Source: Cercozoa sp. M6MM (taxonomy: Eukaryota > Endomyxa: Ascetosporea). Taken from it: a stretch of DNA of 64,000 nt. The DNA is taken from assembly GCA_040357565.1 (NCBI GenBank), contig JBDODJ010000015.1. One strand, written 5' to 3'. The number at the start of each line of letters is the position of its first letter. Positions within the stretch are counted from its first letter, which is position 1. The translations under genes and the position numbers were made by a program. The notes under the pieces were generated by a model. It was not told where the DNA came from. It made no database searches and saw only the letters and a list, made by a program, of their open reading frames with translations. Positions 61,912 to 64,000 of the stretch are shown in pieces.

Positions 61912-64000
61912 TCAAAAAACGGGCAGTGCGTTGTCGACGGCGGCGTCGGACGTGTCGACGGCAGCGTCCGAGTCGGCGCCGTGCTCGCGCTTGTGTCGCT
62001 CGAGTTCGCGCGCCTGCTTCTGGGCCGACAGGATGAGACCGACAAAGACGTTGGTGAACAGCACCAGGACGATCTAAACGATGGCGTGTACATTGAAACA
62101 TAAAAGTACAGTGTGTACAGTGTCTGCATAGTCAGCTACCATAGTGAAGGCGACGTAGAGCCAGGCGATGGCGTACGAGGTCGCCAGGATCGAGTTGAAC
62201 ACAGTGACATGCCTGAACAATGATGCATTTGAATAGTACTGGACAAGTCATGCCAGTCAAGAAAGAGACATCGTACAGGTTCTCAATGAAGAGTCGGAAC
62301 ATGGTGAGATAGGCCTCGGTCAAGTCGGCCCATCCAAAAGGACCGCGTCGACTGGCCGGCAAGACGCGCGTCCACGTGTCGCCGATGAGGTAGACGCCAA
62401 TAACACCAAAGACGTACCACACGGCCAGCATGCAAAGCAGCAGCGACGCGAACTGAGGCGCGATACGGTACAGCGAGAACACGATGCGTCGCAACGACAC
62501 CGATGACACGAACACGCGCAACGATGTCAGACACAGTGCGAAACGTGCCAAGTCACTGCTGTCGCTGTTGTCGCCGTTGCCTCCAGTCAGTACAATCAGC
62601 AGTGCCAGTACTGGACTGCCTAGCACCAGCACCAAGTCTGTTCGGTTCGCTTGCTGCCGGAAGTCCTTCGGCGGGTGCTACCCAAAACCAAGGACACACT
62701 CTAGAACTCCTACATAATACTGCCACGCAGCTAGTGTACCACAGTGTCGTGTTTCCAGAAGGCGAGCCAGCCCCAGCCGAGAATCTAAACAAACATTTAA
62801 TTCGCTGTTTGCGCTCGAGTTTGTGAAATTTCGCGCGAATTTGCGTCAATTTCGGCTGAGAGCACCTTGCTGCCGACTTCGAGAATCTGCAGGACCGACA
62901 AAGCGATCAACATGCCGTCTAGCTCGTCTTCGTTCCGTGCTGCACAATACAAAAACTGTCAAGTGCCTTCCGCGCGGACCCGACAGGTCAGTTTACCAAG
63001 ACCGTACTGTGCCAACACTAGAAGCTGCAGCAGCAGCACCAACTGCGATACCGTCACGGCAGCACGTGACATGCAGGCACGCCGACACACCTGCCAGGTT
63101 AAAGGGGAATTAAAGAAGAGTTAAAGGGGGATGAAAAGGGAAGATGACACCTGCACCAGCGGCCGCAGACAAGCCGAATCACGCGATGCCCAGGACCAGG
63201 CATTGGGACTACGACAGGGGGTCAAATGGGGTGGAGAAGGAGGTGTAAAGGGGTGTAAAGGGAGGTGTAAAGAGAGGTGTAAAGAGAGGTGTAAAGGGAG
63301 GTGTAAAGAGAGGTGTAAAGGGAGGGTGTAAAGGGTGTAAAGGGGGGTAAAGTTACGGAATATCTTGGTGACTCCTTGCGCGTAAGTACTCCTGACTGGC
63401 AGGCGAGCGGCGCCACCGGTCCAGTGCGCGCATCACACTCAGAAACAATCCGCGACTCATCACGGCTGCGCGGGGATGGGTGAAAGGAAGCAAGAGGGTG
63501 GGGGGGGGGGGGTAAAACTACGGAAATCACTGCCGACACATGCTGCGTGTCCCGGAGCAACTATACGGGGGGAGGGGGGGTAAAACAAGATAACAGAGGA
63601 AGGGAGCAAAGACACCCTGCAACATGAAGGAGGCCAGCAGGTCGTCGACGAGAGCGTCGCGCGACTCCTCGAGCGACAAGCGGCGCCGCAGAAACTGCCG
63701 CACCCTCTGCAGTGTCACTGTGCCTGTACAAACATATCGTACAAACGGACCAACGGTACACGGACACAAACGTTAAAAGGCAATAGTTAAGGGGGGCAAT
63801 ATTTAAGGTTGCAATAGTTAAGGTTGTAAGGTTGCAATGGTTAAGGTTGCAATGGTTAAGGGAGCAATAGTTAAGGGAGCAATAGTTAAGGGAGGACCCA
63901 CCTGCCCGCGCGAGTGACGCTTGCTGCTGCGCCGCCGCTTCGTCGTCGGCCTCGTCTATGTCGCCGTCGCCGTCCATGTCCTTGAACTGGAGGGAGGGGG
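61912..64000 (-). CDS. Two-pore/voltage-gated cation channel, C-terminal half (runs off the right edge)
   Basis: Read leftward from the window edge: an EF-hand loop DMDGDGDIDEADDE, helical linker exons (VTLQRVRQFLRRRLSLEES, DALVDDLLASFM, GLFLSVMRALDRW), then membrane domain II. Segments are VTVSQLVLLLQLLVLAQYG (S1), DELDGMLIALSVLQILEVG (S2), LGWGWLAFWKHD, DLVLVLGSPVLALLIVLTG (S3), the Arg-rich S4 RVFVSSVSLRRIVFSLYRI, then SLLLCMLAVWYVFGVIGVY (S5), pore LTMFRLFIENL joined to HVTVFNSILATSYAIAW, and S6 VLVLFTNVFVGLILSAQ. A charged tail ends DNALPVF at 61912. Two-pore channels (TPC) have two six-helix domains joined by a linker, with EF-hands in plants; this layout fits the second domain. Introns carry tandem TTTACACC-like repeats. 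Confidence 0.8.
63238..63350. repeat. Tandem repeat GGTGTAAAG(G/A)GA in channel-gene intron
   Basis: About eight copies of a unit of about 15 bp, GAGGTGTAAAGAGAG/GGAGGTGTAAAGG, G-rich on the + strand and therefore C-rich (TTTACACC) on the coding strand. Confidence 0.95.
63776..63898. repeat. Tandem repeat GCAATAGTTAAGG(GA/TT) in channel-gene intron
   Basis: About eight imperfect copies of a 15-bp unit GCAATAGTTAAGGGA / GCAATGGTTAAGGTT, in the intron just downstream (coding direction) of the EF-hand exon. Confidence 0.95.

Overview
This 64 kb window is nuclear DNA from a gene-dense, extremely intron-rich microbial eukaryote. I recognise 26 protein genes on both strands, roughly one per 2.5 kb. 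Nearly all are cut by many short GT..AG introns, usually about 45-85 nt; SMC3 alone appears to have more than 20. Open frames continue across introns only when the splices are made, so single-frame ORFs badly misrepresent these genes. SMC3, the Snu13-type L7Ae protein, Sin3, DDX6/Dhh1, Tctex-type dynein light chain and a tubulin tyrosine ligase-like enzyme mark a flagellate-type unicellular eukaryote. A WH1-CRIB-RhoGAP protein, secreted low-complexity proteins and bacterial-looking enzymes (MacB/LolD-type ABC ATPase, DUF5107 protein) would fit a stramenopile, rhizarian or similar protist, but I cannot assign the lineage from sequence alone.

Layout, left to right: a partial secreted protein (1-411, -); a membrane protein (749-2603, -); a LolD/MacB-like ABC ATPase with a basic tail (2836-4370, +); a divergent protein kinase with a coiled-coil tail (4695-7645, -); a secreted DUF5107 protein (from 8055, +) and a sulfide:quinone oxidoreductase (to 12168, -), both cut by the same assembly gap at 10204-10303; Sin3 (12501-16750, -); a TMEM33-like membrane protein (17092-18584, +); SMC3 (18904-26161, -); Snu13 (26535-27077, +, with a gap in an intron); DYNLT light chain (27331-27860, -); an orphan secreted protein (28325-30403, +); WH1-CRIB-RhoGAP (30668-32759, +); DDX6/Dhh1 helicase with a prion-like N-terminus (33249-36976, +); a small orphan (37336-38241, -); a Deltex-like WWE-RING-DTC E3 ligase (38442-39909, +); an ADAM-type metalloprotease (40203-43484, +); a large helical orphan (43758-47160, -); an orphan (47527-49381, +); a TTLL enzyme (49450-51112, +); an NT-C2-like protein (51578-54376, +); an LRR protein (54490-56078, -); a coiled-coil protein (56281-57751, +); an orphan (58223-59184, -); a secreted Gly/Tyr/Ser-rich protein (60038-61710, +); and the C-terminal half of a two-pore-type cation channel (61912-64000, -).

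There is no operon logic. Genes are packed back to back with 70-850 bp between them, many in divergent pairs probably sharing a promoter region. The most unusual non-coding signals are in the introns: many 5' splice sites read GTAC, introns repeatedly carry a dispersed GTCCATTTGTAC-like motif (SMC3 especially), and others carry C-rich TTTACCC/poly-C blocks, mostly on the sense strand. Further signals are a 21-bp palindrome-bearing tandem repeat inside the DUF5107 gene, a duplicated palindromic element between two convergent genes, and five GAAACGC copies upstream of the secreted Gly/Tyr protein. Exon joins were made by eye from splice signals, reading frame and family similarity. Where I could not solve a 5' or 3' end, the entry says so.
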